A stretch of DNA of 64,000 bases from Oleiharenicola lentus (lineage in GTDB: Bacteria; Verrucomicrobiota; Verrucomicrobiia; Opitutales; Opitutaceae). Location of the stretch: contig NZ_SDHX01000001.1 in assembly GCF_004118375.1 (NCBI RefSeq), positions 1,429,693-1,493,692 on the forward strand, written 5' to 3'. Each line of letters begins with the position of its first letter. Position 1 is the stretch's first letter. Shown here in pieces: positions 7,719 to 17,509 of this stretch. Below the pieces are notes generated by a model, which worked only from the letters and a program-made list of their open reading frames with translations, had not been told where the DNA came from and did not search any database. The position numbers and the translations under genes were made by a program.

Positions 7719-9143
7719 ATGGCTGATTCCAGCAACGATCCCCGCTCCGGCAAGGTGCTGCGCTACCCGTCTTCCGCCGAGCGTGCCCAGACGTTGCCCT
7801 CCGCCGCCCCGGATCGTTCGCCCCCGCACAGCGCGGAGGCCGAGGAACACGTGATTGCCTGCTGTCTGCTCGACGGCAGCGACACCATTGCCCGCTGCCT
7901 GGAATCCCGCGTCACGGCGGAAGCCTTTTACCTCCCGCAGAACCGGCTGCTGTTCGAGGTCATGCTCGAACTCTACCAGAAGAGTCCGCCGGTTTCGTTG
8001 GAAATCCTGGCCGAGGAACTGAAGACCCGGCGCCAGCTGGAGGCCGTCGGCGGGTTTCCCTACCTGATGCAGGTGACGGGCAAGATCCCGACCACCGCGC
8101 ACGCCGGCTATTTCATCGAGAAGGTACGCGAAAAACACCTGCTGCGCGAGCTGATCAAGACCGCCACCGGGGCCGTCGAACAGGCCTACAGCTTCACCGG
8201 CGGGCTGGAGGAGTTCGTGGACAAGATCGAGCAGGACCTCTTCAAGGTCACCCAGGACCGCGTGAGCGACAACGCCCAGGAGATCAAGGAGGCGATCAAG
8301 GACGCGAATACCGTCATCGCCAAGCTGCTCATGAAGAAGGGCGAGCTCACGGGCGTCAGCTCGGGCTTCAAGGACCTCGATGCGATGACCTTTGGTTTCC
8401 AGCGGCAGGAAATGATCATCATTGCCGCCCGCCCCTCGATGGGCAAAACCAGCTTCGCCCTGAACATCGCCGAGGCCGCCGCCATGCCCAAGAAGGGCGA
8501 CCCGGTGGCCGTGCTGGTGTTCTCGCTTGAAATGAGCTCTTCCCAGCTCGCCCTGCGCATGCTTTGCGCCCGTTCGCGTGTGAACATGAAGCTGCTGCGC
8601 GACGGCCTCGTGAGCCGCGACGGCGCCGAGGTAAATGCCCTCGGACGGACCGCCGAGGAGTTCAAGCGCGCCCCCATCCTCATCGACGACGCCAGCAACC
8701 TCACGATCATGGAGCTCCGGGCCAAGGCCCGCCGCATCCATGCCCGGAAGAAGCTGGGCATGGTCATCGTGGACTACCTCCAGCTGCTCAGCGGCACCGA
8801 TCCGCGCGCGCCCCGCGAACAGCAGGTTGCCGAGGTCTCCCGTGGATTAAAGGCCCTCGCCAAGGAACTCGACGTGCCCGTGCTGGTCCTCAGCCAGCTC
8901 AACCGCTCATCGGAAAAGGAAAACCGCACGCCCCGCTTGTCGGACTTGCGCGAATCCGGCTCCATTGAGCAAGATGCCGACGTAGTGCTGATGCTGTCCC
9001 GCCCCAAGGATGCCGACGAAAAATTCCAGACCGCTGCCGGCGCAGCGGATTTAATCGTTGCCAAGCAACGTAACGGACCGGTAGGTGATTTGAAACTGAC
9101 TTTCCTTCAAGAAATTACGCGCTTTGAAAACTTTACTCCGTAA
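7719..9143 (+). CDS. dnaB: Replicative DNA helicase DnaB
   Basis: A 474-residue hexameric 5'-3' helicase that unwinds DNA ahead of the replication fork. The N-terminal collar domain (~35-140) is followed by a linker and the RecA-like domain. Walker A is AARPSMGKTSF with Lys243, the DnaB-specific FSLEMS follows, and Walker B is VIVDYLQLL. DLRESGSIEQDADVV and the terminal ITRFENF are typical. The open frame extends to a TTG at 7680, but ATG 7719 is the better start because the extra residues look non-homologous. Its last 20 bases overlap bamA. Confidence 0.96.
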   Translation: MADSSNDPRSGKVLRYPSSAERAQTLPSAAPDRSPPHSAEAEEHVIACCLLDGSDTIARCLESRVTAEAFYLPQNRLLFEVMLELYQKSPPVSLEILAEELKTRRQLEAVGGFPYLMQVTGKIPTTAHAGYFIEKVREKHLLRELIKTATGAVEQAYSFTGGLEEFVDKIEQDLFKVTQDRVSDNAQEIKEAIKDANTVIAKLLMKKGELTGVSSGFKDLDAMTFGFQRQEMIIIAARPSMGKTSFALNIAEAAAMPKKGDPVAVLVFSLEMSSSQLALRMLCARSRVNMKLLRDGLVSRDGAEVNALGRTAEEFKRAPILIDDASNLTIMELRAKARRIHARKKLGMVIVDYLQLLSGTDPRAPREQQVAEVSRGLKALAKELDVPVLVLSQLNRSSEKENRTPRLSDLRESGSIEQDADVVLMLSRPKDADEKFQTAAGAADLIVAKQRNGPVGDLKLTFLQEITRFENFTP

Positions 9144-11559
9144 CCTGGTTAACCGGGCTGTTTTTGTCTGCATTTTGACCGCGCTTCTCAGCCCTGCGCT
9201 GCGGGCGCAGGCCGGCCCCGGGGCCGCTCAGGAAGAGGCCGCCCCCGCCCGGGTCGGCACCGTCACGATCAAGTTCATCGGCATGGCCAGTGTCAGCGAA
9301 CAGATCGTGCGCGCCAACATGATCCTGCGCGAGGGCACCGAGCTGGACGAGGCCGTGATCGACCGCGACATCCGCTCGCTCTACCGCACCGGCATGTTCG
9401 AGTTCATCGAGGTCAAGCGTGACGAGTCGGCCGGCAACGTCGTGAACTTTGTCTTCGAAGTGACTCCGAAATTCCGCGTGCTGAATGTCGAGTTCGAGGG
9501 CGCCAAGGCCATCAAGCCGCGCCGCCTCATGAAGGAGGCCAAGACCGTGGCCAACGGCGTGCTCGACGAGCGCCAGATCAAGGAGGACAGCCAGAAGATC
9601 TACGAGTATTACCAGAAGCGCGGTTTCAACCAGGCGCAGGTCACCTATGCGATCGACCGCAACCGCTCGACCGGCTTCAGCACCGTCACCTTCAAGGTGC
9701 GCGAAGGCGCCCGCGTGAAAATCGACACCATCCGGTTCGTCGGCAACGACAGCGTCAAGGCCCGCCGCCTGCGCAAGGAGATGGAGACGAAGAAATGGAG
9801 CTGGATTTCATGGCTCATGGGCACCGGCCGCCTCAAGGACGACGAGTTTGACGAGGATCTCAACAAGCTGCGCGACTTCTACAAGGAGGAGGGCTTCCTC
9901 GACGTGGAGATCGCCGAGGACAAGATCACCTTCGACTACCCGAAACCCGGCAAGCTGGTCATCACGATCCGCGTCAACGAGGGCCGCCAGTATCGCGTGG
10001 GCGACATTTCCTTCACCGGCAACAAGCTCTATCCGGAGACGCTGCTGCGCTTCATCCCCCGCCAGCGCAAGGGCGCCGTGTTCAAGCCCTCGCTCCTCGA
10101 CAAGGACAGCGAGTCAGTCGAGGACTTCTATGGCCGAGCCGGCTACCTGCCGCCCGACACCCGTGTCCGCCTTGTTCGCAAGCCCAACCTGGAGACCGGC
10201 AACATCGACGTCGAGTACCAGATCACCGAGGGCGAGCGCATCCAGGTCGAGTCGGTCAAGATCGAGGGTAACACCAAGACCAAGAGCATCGTGATCCTGC
10301 GCGAACTCGTGCTGGGTCCCGGCGATGTCTTCGACAGCGTGCGTCTCAAGATCAGCAAGCTGCGCCTCGAGAACACCCGCTTCTTCGAGGACCCGGTCAA
10401 CGTCACCGACGAGTCCACCAACATCCCCGGACGCCGCACCCTCAAGATCTCCGTGCAGGAGGCGCGCACCGGCAACCTGACCTTTGGCGCCGGCTTCAGC
10501 TCACTGGAGCGCGCCGTGGTTTTCGCCGAGGTCACGCAGTCCAACTTCGACATCTTCAACCGCCGCTCGTTCTTCCAAGGCGACGGCCAGAAGTTCCGCC
10601 TGCGCTTCCAGATCGGTTCGCAGTCCAGCGAGCTCATCATGGCCTTCGAGGAGCCCTACTTCCTCGAGCGCGAGCTTGCGACCGGCTTCCAGCTCTACCG
10701 CACGACCTCCGATTACAACAGCGCCTACTACGAGGAAATCCGCACCGGTGGCGAAATCTACGCCCGCAAGCGCCTCTTCAACTGGCTCGAGTCGCGCCTG
10801 TCCTACACCTACGAAATCGTGGACATCGACAACGTCGATCCGAGCGCGCCGCTTTCGTTCCGTCTTCTTGAGGGCAACACCACCACCTCGCGGGTTGGCC
10901 TGATTCTCACCCAGGATACGCGCGACAAGATCATCAGCACCACCCGCGGTCACTATACCTCGTTGAACCTCGACCTGGCGGGCGGCCCCTTCGGTGGCGA
11001 CAATCATTATTACCGCGTCGAGTTCCGCGGCTCCAAGTTCTTCCCGGTCGCCGAATTCCAGGACCAGGTGCTCGCCCTCATCGGCCGCGTGGGTGTCGTC
11101 GAGAGCTTCGGCGACAGCGACAAGCCGCAGTTCCGCACCATCACCGACCCGAGCACGGGCGCCCCCGTCAGCTTCGGGCCCTTTGTCCCCGGCGTGCCGT
11201 TTTACGACCGCTACTTCCTCGGTGGCCCCAACGATTTGCGCGGCTTTGAGTTCCGCGATGTCGGCCCGAAGGACAACTTTGGCGAGCCGCTGGGCGGCAA
11301 GAGCTACGGTTTCTTCAGCCTCGAGTATTCCTTCGACCTGGTGAAGCCGATGCGCATGGCCTTCTTCTACGATGCTGGCTTTGTGAACACCGATGCGTAT
11401 GATTTCAGCCCGGTGAACTACAACGACAACATCGGCGTCGGCATCATGCTCTTCGTCGCCGGCGCGCCCCTCCGCCTCGATTTCGGCATTCCGCTCACCA
11501 CGGATCGCTTCAACGACAAGGGCAACCAGTTCAATTTCTCCTTCGGCACCCGCTTCTAA
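9124..11559 (+). CDS. bamA: Outer membrane protein assembly factor BamA
   Basis: An 811-residue Omp85 protein that folds and inserts beta-barrel proteins into the outer membrane. A signal peptide spans about residues 1-29 (n-region MKTLLRNLVNR, hydrophobic core, cut near LRAQA). Several POTRA-type repeats follow (~50-440), each with the GN or GA turn (FEGAKAIKPRR, FVGNDSVKARR, FTGNKLYPE, IEGNTKTKS). The surface-antigen barrel ends in the outer-membrane insertion signal FGTRF. The start is a TTG inside dnaB; no in-frame ATG upstream of the POTRA region would keep the signal peptide. The next gene encodes a Skp/OmpH-type chaperone, the usual partner. Confidence 0.95.
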   Translation: MKTLLRNLVNRAVFVCILTALLSPALRAQAGPGAAQEEAAPARVGTVTIKFIGMASVSEQIVRANMILREGTELDEAVIDRDIRSLYRTGMFEFIEVKRDESAGNVVNFVFEVTPKFRVLNVEFEGAKAIKPRRLMKEAKTVANGVLDERQIKEDSQKIYEYYQKRGFNQAQVTYAIDRNRSTGFSTVTFKVREGARVKIDTIRFVGNDSVKARRLRKEMETKKWSWISWLMGTGRLKDDEFDEDLNKLRDFYKEEGFLDVEIAEDKITFDYPKPGKLVITIRVNEGRQYRVGDISFTGNKLYPETLLRFIPRQRKGAVFKPSLLDKDSESVEDFYGRAGYLPPDTRVRLVRKPNLETGNIDVEYQITEGERIQVESVKIEGNTKTKSIVILRELVLGPGDVFDSVRLKISKLRLENTRFFEDPVNVTDESTNIPGRRTLKISVQEARTGNLTFGAGFSSLERAVVFAEVTQSNFDIFNRRSFFQGDGQKFRLRFQIGSQSSELIMAFEEPYFLERELATGFQLYRTTSDYNSAYYEEIRTGGEIYARKRLFNWLESRLSYTYEIVDIDNVDPSAPLSFRLLEGNTTTSRVGLILTQDTRDKIISTTRGHYTSLNLDLAGGPFGGDNHYYRVEFRGSKFFPVAEFQDQVLALIGRVGVVESFGDSDKPQFRTITDPSTGAPVSFGPFVPGVPFYDRYFLGGPNDLRGFEFRDVGPKDNFGEPLGGKSYGFFSLEYSFDLVKPMRMAFFYDAGFVNTDAYDFSPVNYNDNIGVGIMLFVAGAPLRLDFGIPLTTDRFNDKGNQFNFSFGTRF

Positions 11560-11590
11560 ACGTTCAATCCCCTCATCTCATCCCGTCCCT

Positions 11591-12247
11591 ATGCATAAGC
11601 TGATTCGCTCATTCGCCCTCCTGGCCACCCTGTTCACCGGCCTCGCCGCGCTGCACGCCCAACCGGTCGTGAAACTCGTCGTGGTCGACATGGCCCGGGT
11701 TTACGACAACCATTACAAGACCGAGGAGCAGACCGCCAAATTCCGCGATCTCGAGCAGAAGGCACAGGAGCAGGTCGAGGAATACAACAAGCAGGGCAAG
11801 GCACTCGTCGATGAATACCAGGAGTTGATCGAGCAGTCCAAGAACACGCTCCTCACCGCCGAGGCCCGCTCGAAGGCCGAGGCCGATGCCCAGAAGAAGG
11901 GCGAGGAGATCCAGCGCAAGCAGGCCGAGGTGCAACAGTTTCGCCAAACCACGCAGCGCTCCCTGCAGCAACGCCTGAAGACGCATCGCGATCTCCTGCT
12001 TGAGGAAATCAGCAAGGTGGTCACCGACATCGCCAAGCGCACCGGCGCCACCCTCGTGCTCGACAAGTCCGGTCCGACCCTCTTCGGCATCCCGAGCGTG
12101 CTTTATGCCGACCCGAGCTACGACATCACCGAAGCCGTGCTGGCCGAGGTGAACAAGGATCGCCCGGCCCCGGCCGCCGCGCCCGCCGCTCCGGCGGCTT
12201 CCGGCACCCAGTTCACGGTGCCCGGTGTCTCCGAACCCAAGAAGTGA
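11591..12247 (+). CDS. ompH: OmpH/Skp-family periplasmic chaperone
   Basis: A 218-residue protein expected to hold unfolded outer membrane proteins in the periplasm for BamA. It has a signal peptide (MHKLIRSFALLATLFTGL, cut near LHAQP). A strand KLVVVDMARVYDNHYKT is followed by a long charged coiled coil (~45-145) and a returning strand GATLVLDKSGPTLF, the order of the Skp fold. The C-terminus carries an Ala/Pro-rich tail of ~30 residues that typical Skp lacks. It lies 31 bases after bamA and before a strong terminator. Confidence 0.9.
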   Translation: MHKLIRSFALLATLFTGLAALHAQPVVKLVVVDMARVYDNHYKTEEQTAKFRDLEQKAQEQVEEYNKQGKALVDEYQELIEQSKNTLLTAEARSKAEADAQKKGEEIQRKQAEVQQFRQTTQRSLQQRLKTHRDLLLEEISKVVTDIAKRTGATLVLDKSGPTLFGIPSVLYADPSYDITEAVLAEVNKDRPAPAAAPAAPAASGTQFTVPGVSEPKK

Positions 12248-12264
12248 GGCACAACTATCTTGCC

Positions 12265-12294
12265 AAGCCCTGTTCACCCGAACAGGGCTTTTTT
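12265..12294 (+). terminator. Rho-independent terminator after ompH
   Basis: An 11-bp perfect stem (12265-12275 with 12280-12290) has a 4-base loop ACCC and runs into six T. It closes the dnaB-bamA-ompH transcript. Confidence 0.95.
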
Positions 12295-12351
12295 GTGCCC
12301 GGACCAGTCGGGTTGAACTTCCGCCCGGCCAGTGGCCTCCCCGAATAAGCC

Positions 12352-13380
12352 ATGCAGGTAAACTACACCCCAGAGGAAATCGCCGTCATCGTTGGCGCCC
12401 AGCGAGTCGCCGGCAGCGCCGACCGGTCGGTGACCGACATTGCCTCGCTGTCCGCCGCGCATCCCGGCGATCTTTCCTTTCTGGGCAATCCCAAGTATCG
12501 CTCCCAGGTCCCCGACAGTGCGGCTACCGTCCTGCTCCTGCCTTTGGACTATGTCGGTGAACCCCGGGCCGGGCAGGTCTTCCTCCATGTGGAGAATCCT
12601 TCCGCCGCACTGGCCCGGTTGTGCGCACGCATCGAACAAGCCCTCTGGCCCAAGCCCGCGCCGGGCATCCATCCCTCCGCGGTCGTGGCGGCGGGCGCAG
12701 TCGTGGATACGACCGCGCATGTCGGCCCCCTTTGTGTGATTGAGGACGGCGCCCAGATCGGGGCGGGCACGGTTTTGCAGGCCTCGGTTTTTGTGGGTCG
12801 GGATGCGCGCGTCGGCGCCGGGTGTTTTGTCATGCCCGGCTGCGTGATTGCCACGACCTGCGAACTCGGCGCCCGGGTTCGCTTGCAACCCGGCGTGGTC
12901 GTGGGGGCCGACGGCTTCGGGTATGAATTCGTCAAGGGACGGCATGAGAAGGTCCCCCAGATCGGCACCGTGGTCATCGGAGATGATGTTGAGATCGGGG
13001 CAAACACGACCCTGGACCGGGCCCGCTTCAGCCGCACCGTGGTGGGGGAGGGCACCAAAATCGACAATCTGGTGCAGGTCGCCCACAATGTGGTCATCGG
13101 CAAGCACTGCATCCTCTGCTCCCAGGTCGGCATCTCGGGGAGCACCACGCTGGAAGACTACGTCATATTGGGCGGCCAGGCCGGCATTGCCGGCCACATC
13201 ACCCTCGGCAAGGGCAGCAAGGCCGGCGGCCAGGCCGGTGTGACCTCGGATGTCGCCCCCGGCGCCTACGTGAACGGCACGCCCGCCATCCCCTACATGC
13301 TGGAGCGGCGGCTGGCGGTGCTCCACCAGCGGCTGCCGGACCTCTTCAAGCGCGTCGAGCGGCTCGAAAAGCCAGAATAA
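12352..13380 (+). CDS. lpxD: UDP-3-O-acylglucosamine N-acyltransferase
   Basis: A 342-residue enzyme of lipid A synthesis. It transfers a hydroxyacyl chain from acyl carrier protein to the 2-amino group of UDP-3-O-acylglucosamine. The N-terminal uridine-binding domain (~1-100, with [13 protein letters not shown]) precedes a left-handed beta helix built of hexapeptide repeats (~105-310). It holds the family block [13 protein letters not shown] and catalytic His245 in [13 protein letters not shown]-terminal helix (~315-340) closes the trimer. It shows that the organism makes lipid A. Its place after bamA-ompH matches the common envelope-biogenesis gene order. Confidence 0.96.
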   Translation: MQVNYTPEEIAVIVGAQRVAGSADRSVTDIASLSAAHPGDLSFLGNPKYRSQVPDSAATVLLLPLDYVGEPRAGQVFLHVENPSAALARLCARIEQALWPKPAPGIHPSAVVAAGAVVDTTAHVGPLCVIEDGAQIGAGTVLQASVFVGRDARVGAGCFVMPGCVIATTCELGARVRLQPGVVVGADGFGYEFVKGRHEKVPQIGTVVIGDDVEIGANTTLDRARFSRTVVGEGTKIDNLVQVAHNVVIGKHCILCSQVGISGSTTLEDYVILGGQAGIAGHITLGKGSKAGGQAGVTSDVAPGAYVNGTPAIPYMLERRLAVLHQRLPDLFKRVERLEKPE

Positions 13381-13420
13381 ACTTCCCGCTCGTCTCCTTC
13401 TCGGCTACCAAGCGGCCGCA

Positions 13421-14368
13421 ATGAGGGACACGAAGCTCAAGATCTTTTCCGGTTCATCCAATCGCGCCCTGGCGGAGGAAATCTGCCAGAGCATCGGCGT
13501 GCCGCTCGGCGACGCGACCGTGAACTGCTTCCCCGATGGGGAGTCCTTCGTTAAGATCAACGAGAACATCCGCGGCGCCGACGCCTATTTCATCCAGTCC
13601 ACCTGCCCGCCGACGAACCATCACCTGATGGAGCTGCTGATCATGATCGATGCCGCGAAGCGCGCCTCGACCCAGCGCATCACGGCCGTGATACCGTTCT
13701 ACGGTTACGCGCGCCAGGACCGCAAAGACCAGCCGCGCGTCCCCATCACCGCCAAGCTTGTAGCCAACCTGCTCATGTCCGCCGGTGCCAACCGCGTCCT
13801 CGCGATGGATCTGCACAGCCAGCAAATCCAGGGCTTCTTCGACATCCCGGTGGACCACCTCTTCGCCTCGCCGGTCTTCTTCCAGTATCTCGCCAGCAAG
13901 CGCAGCAACAACCTCGTGGTTTTCTCGCCCGATGTCGGCGGCATGAAGATGGCGGCGGCTTATGCCGATGTCCTGGGCGCGTCTCTGGGCCTTGTGGCCA
14001 AGAAACGCACCAGCGCGACCAAGGTCGAGGCCATCAACATCGTCGGCGAGGTTGCCGGTTGCGATGTGCTCCTCGTGGACGACATCACCGAGACTGCCGG
14101 CACGCTCACGGCCGCCGCCAAGATCCTGAAGGAGCATGGCGCGAAGAGCATCCGTGCCGCCGTCAGCCACTGCGTGCTCAACGAACTGGCCTACGAACGT
14201 CTGAAGACCGGCCTCATTGACGAACTCATCACGACCAATTCCGTGCCGATCGACACCCGCGGCCTGCCCATCACGGTTCTGAGCGTCGCTCCTTTGCTGG
14301 GCGAAGCGATCCTGCGCATCAATACGAACGAGAGCGTCACCAGCCTTTTCAAAATCAAGGGATTTTGA
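13421..14368 (+). CDS. prs: Ribose-phosphate pyrophosphokinase (PRPP synthetase)
   Basis: A 315-residue enzyme that makes PRPP from ribose 5-phosphate and ATP for purine, pyrimidine, histidine, tryptophan and NAD synthesis. The nucleotide loop FPDGESFVKI, the flexible loop PFYGYARQDRKDQPR and the metal block MDLHSQQIQGFFDIPVDHL are present. The PRPP-binding loop reads LLVDDITETAGT, where many enzymes have DDMIDTAGT, so there is a small change within the loop. Length is normal. PyrE, a PRPP user, lies about 3 kb downstream on the other strand. Confidence 0.96.
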   Translation: MRDTKLKIFSGSSNRALAEEICQSIGVPLGDATVNCFPDGESFVKINENIRGADAYFIQSTCPPTNHHLMELLIMIDAAKRASTQRITAVIPFYGYARQDRKDQPRVPITAKLVANLLMSAGANRVLAMDLHSQQIQGFFDIPVDHLFASPVFFQYLASKRSNNLVVFSPDVGGMKMAAAYADVLGASLGLVAKKRTSATKVEAINIVGEVAGCDVLLVDDITETAGTLTAAAKILKEHGAKSIRAAVSHCVLNELAYERLKTGLIDELITTNSVPIDTRGLPITVLSVAPLLGEAILRINTNESVTSLFKIKGF

Positions 14369-14520
14369 CGCCCATGTCCGGGACTAAAGGCCTAACTGGC
14401 TAGGATGGTGAAAATCAGATGCTGATCTTTCCCTTCCCGCCAAGACGGTCCCACTGACTGCTGCCGGCGGCGCTGAAGCCGACGGCCAGGCATCTCTCTG
14501 CATCAAACCCGGCCTGCCCC

Positions 14521-15924
14521 ATGTCCTCCAATTCCATCCGCTGGGACCGAGGCTTCCGTATCGGGCTGTGGGCCGTGGTTCTGATGGGTGGGATTCTTCG
14601 CACGCACGACATTGGGACAATCCAGACAGCGGTGTTTGATGAGGTGCATTTCGCACGGTATGGATATGACTATCTGGTCGGCACACAGTTTTTGCATGTC
14701 CACCCTCCGCTCTACAACTATCTGTCGGCGATTTCGATCTGGCTTTATTACCACCTTCCGTGGCTTGACCTGCCAGCGGTCTGCGCGCTGGGGTTTGAGC
14801 AGATCGACGTACTGAGCTATCGCTGGATTAATGCATTGGCAGGCACCGGACTGATCCTGCTGGTGGGGATGTTCGCCCGTCAGCTTACCGGCCAACGCAT
14901 TGTCGCCCTGCTGGCGGCATTTTTTGTCGCCGTAGACGGCTCCCTGGTGGTCGATTCGCGCTTTGCGCTGAATAATATTTTCCTGCCGGTGTTTGGTTTT
15001 CTGGCCTACTGGTGTGTCGGGCGCAGCCTGCAAAACCCGGAACGGGCCTCCGCTTGGCTGTTGGCGGCGGGTGTAGCTTTGGGCTGTGTGATTTCCATCA
15101 AGTGGAACGGATTGGGTTACATGCTGGCACTGTCCGTCTTGCTGGTGGGCCTCAAGTTGATTCAGGTCACGGAAGGACTTCGACCTGCAAGGCTGGGCGC
15201 CGCTCCGACCCAAGCATCGCCTCATCTGCCAGTTCGTCCCCTGATGCTATGGTTCTGCCTGTTGGTCGTCCCGCTGGTTATCTATTGCTTCCTGTGGATA
15301 CCCGACCGCGAGTTCAACAACCAGTATGGATTCTTTGGAATCCATGGGCAGATCCTCGATTATCATTCATCGGCGGCCGCCGTGGGCGAACATCCCTATT
15401 GCTCGAAATGGTATCTCTGGCCCCTGATGGAGCGCCCGATAAGCTATTACTTCAAGGTAAGGGAGGCAGTTGCTGACGATGGCCAGACCGTCCGTTACTT
15501 CTCGGGCGTGCACTTGTTCGGTAATCCGGTGCTCTATTGGCTGTCCCTCGTTTCAATTCTCACCATGTCCGGTCAGTGGGTTTGCCAAGCGGTTGGCTGG
15601 TTCCGGACCGGCAAGTATTCCCCTTCTTGGCTGGTGACTTCGGTAATTTTGCTGGGCTACGGGTCCAACTTGATGCCGTGGGCGCTGGTGAATCGCTGTC
15701 TCTTCCTCTACCATTATCAGTCCGCCTCGGTTTTTGCCTTCTTGGCTCTGGCCTGGTATTGCGGCCACGCATGGATAGACCGGCGATGGTGGCTCAAGTT
15801 GCCTGGTATCTTGGCGGTGGGGGCTGTGTTCGCTGCGCTGATCTATTGGCTCCCCTTGATCTTCGGGATCGAACTACCCGCTGGGCAATATTACCGCCTG
15901 ATGTGGTTTAATCGCTGGATTTAG
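14521..15924 (+). CDS. PMT-family membrane mannosyltransferase (GT39-like)
   Basis: A 467-residue multi-span membrane protein of the dolichyl-phosphate-mannose protein mannosyltransferase type. The acidic catalytic pair is seen in VFDEVHF (Asp40-Glu41), followed by the extracytoplasmic loop HVHPPLYNY (61-67). The C-terminal half has EHPYCSKWYLWPLMERPISYYF-like spacing and four or more hydrophobic segments, as in the PMT C-terminal domain. Bacterial members attach mannose from a polyprenyl-phosphate carrier to exported proteins. Codon and base use differ from the neighbours: 14641-14700 holds 29 G+C in 60 bases, against 36 in 60 at 13801-13860 in prs. This suggests transfer. The acceptor protein is unknown. 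Confidence 0.85.
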   Translation: MSSNSIRWDRGFRIGLWAVVLMGGILRTHDIGTIQTAVFDEVHFARYGYDYLVGTQFLHVHPPLYNYLSAISIWLYYHLPWLDLPAVCALGFEQIDVLSYRWINALAGTGLILLVGMFARQLTGQRIVALLAAFFVAVDGSLVVDSRFALNNIFLPVFGFLAYWCVGRSLQNPERASAWLLAAGVALGCVISIKWNGLGYMLALSVLLVGLKLIQVTEGLRPARLGAAPTQASPHLPVRPLMLWFCLLVVPLVIYCFLWIPDREFNNQYGFFGIHGQILDYHSSAAAVGEHPYCSKWYLWPLMERPISYYFKVREAVADDGQTVRYFSGVHLFGNPVLYWLSLVSILTMSGQWVCQAVGWFRTGKYSPSWLVTSVILLGYGSNLMPWALVNRCLFLYHYQSASVFAFLALAWYCGHAWIDRRWWLKLPGILAVGAVFAALIYWLPLIFGIELPAGQYYRLMWFNRWI

Positions 15925-15993
15925 GCGACTTCCAATGTCTGTCTGGCGGAACCATCTGGGTTGGTTAATGTCAGTGCCCGCACTCATTTCCGC

Positions 15994-17406
15994 ATGAAAA
16001 CAAAGTCTTTCGCCACCCTGCTCGCTCTGGTTTCCGGCATTGCCGGACTTTCTCTTGGCCTGATCGCCGCCGAAAAGAAGGCCGCCAACAAGAAACCCGA
16101 ACTCAAGATCGACTCCACGCCCGTCGCGGCCGTGAAGTCCAACGTCGTCACCAGCTACGCCGACGTGCTCGATCCGATCCGGCCGGCGGTGGTCTCGGTT
16201 TATTCCACCAAGGTGGTGCGTGAGCAGATTCCCGAGTTTTTCCGCCGGCAGGGCTACCAGGGCCGGGAGCAGACCCAGAAGGGCCTTGGCTCCGGCGTGA
16301 TCGTCTCCACCGATGGCTACATTCTGACCAACAACCACGTGGTTGAGGGCGCGGACGAGGTGGAGGTGGCGCTCAATGACGAGCGCAAGTTCGCCGCCAA
16401 GGTCATCGGCACCGATCCCAAGACCGATGTCGCCGTGCTCAAGATCGAGGGCGAAAATCTTCCCGCCGTCACCTTGGCCGACAGTGGCACGCTCCGCGTC
16501 GGCGATGTGGTCTTCGCCATCGGCAATCCGCTCGGTGTCGGCCAGACCGTCACCATGGGCATCGTCTCCGCCACGAGCCGCAAGGTTGGCATTCTCGACG
16601 AGGTCCAGGGCTATGAGGACTTCATTCAGACGGATGCCGCCATCAACCAGGGCAATTCCGGCGGCGCGCTGATCGACGCCCGCGGACGGCTCGTGGGCAT
16701 CAACTCCGCCATCCTCTCCACTTCGCAGGGCAACATTGGCATCGGCTTCGCCATTCCGATCAACCTGGCCAGCGCCATCATGCACAGCCTGATCGAGACA
16801 GGCACCGTGGCCCGCGGCTACCTCGGCGTTTCCACCACCCAGGTCACGCCCGATCTGGCGGAAGAATTTAAGCTGCCCAAGGAAACCAAGGGCGTGATTG
16901 TCGCCGACATGCCCGCCGACGGCCCCGCCGCCAAGGCCGGCCTCAAGCGCGACGACGTCATCACGGCCATCAACGGCCGGCCCGTTTCCACGGTGGAAGA
17001 CCTGCGCCTGATCGTGGCCCAGTTCACCCCGGGCACCAAGGTCACCCTCACCATCATCCGCGACAGCAAGCAGGAGACCAAGGAAGTGACCCTGGGCCAG
17101 CGGCCCGACGACGTGGTCGCGAGCGGTGAGTTTCTTCCCGGTGTTCACGTCGAGGCCCTGACCGCCGATCTGCGCCGCGAATATCGCGTCAACAACGACG
17201 TGGAAGGCATCATCGTCACCGGACTGGACGACAACTCTCCTTATCAGGGTATCTTTGCCCGCGGCGTGGTCATCGTGAGCATCAACCGCGAGTCCGTGGT
17301 GGATGTGAACTCCGCCCGTCAGCTCCTGCGTCCGGGCCGTAACCTAGCGTTCATCTACTACCGCGGCAGTTTCCGTTACGTGCCGTTCAACAACAGCACA
17401 CGCTGA
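15994..17406 (+). CDS. HtrA/DegP-like periplasmic serine protease
   Basis: A 470-residue trypsin-fold protease that degrades or refolds damaged envelope proteins. A signal peptide starts at the ATG chosen (MKTKSFATLLALVSG, cut near LIAAEKK); the frame is open to 15961, but the extra residues would spoil the n-region. The catalytic triad is His115 (TNNHVVEG), Asp145 (KTDVAVLK) and Ser222 (GNSGGAL). A first PDZ domain (~280-375, RGYLGVSTTQVT) and a second, weaker PDZ domain (~385-465, GVHVEALTADLRREY) follow. This is the Deg architecture with two PDZ domains. Paralogues (DegP, DegQ, MucD) cannot be told apart here. Confidence 0.93.
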   Translation: MKTKSFATLLALVSGIAGLSLGLIAAEKKAANKKPELKIDSTPVAAVKSNVVTSYADVLDPIRPAVVSVYSTKVVREQIPEFFRRQGYQGREQTQKGLGSGVIVSTDGYILTNNHVVEGADEVEVALNDERKFAAKVIGTDPKTDVAVLKIEGENLPAVTLADSGTLRVGDVVFAIGNPLGVGQTVTMGIVSATSRKVGILDEVQGYEDFIQTDAAINQGNSGGALIDARGRLVGINSAILSTSQGNIGIGFAIPINLASAIMHSLIETGTVARGYLGVSTTQVTPDLAEEFKLPKETKGVIVADMPADGPAAKAGLKRDDVITAINGRPVSTVEDLRLIVAQFTPGTKVTLTIIRDSKQETKEVTLGQRPDDVVASGEFLPGVHVEALTADLRREYRVNNDVEGIIVTGLDDNSPYQGIFARGVVIVSINRESVVDVNSARQLLRPGRNLAFIYYRGSFRYVPFNNSTR

Positions 17407-17430
17407 CTTCCACTGTCCGCCAGAAATTGA

Positions 17431-17458
17431 AAAGGCGCACCGTCCGGTGCGCCTTTTT
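17431..17458. terminator. Bidirectional terminator between htrA-like gene and pyrE
   Basis: A stem of at least 11 bp (17431-17441 with 17446-17456) has a tight loop, with T after it on the plus strand and T-rich sequence on the minus strand. It separates two convergent genes and could serve both. Confidence 0.9.
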
Positions 17459-17509
17459 GTATATTGGGGCGAGAGGATGGCGCGCACCGTCATGGCCACG
17501 CCTGGGCCC

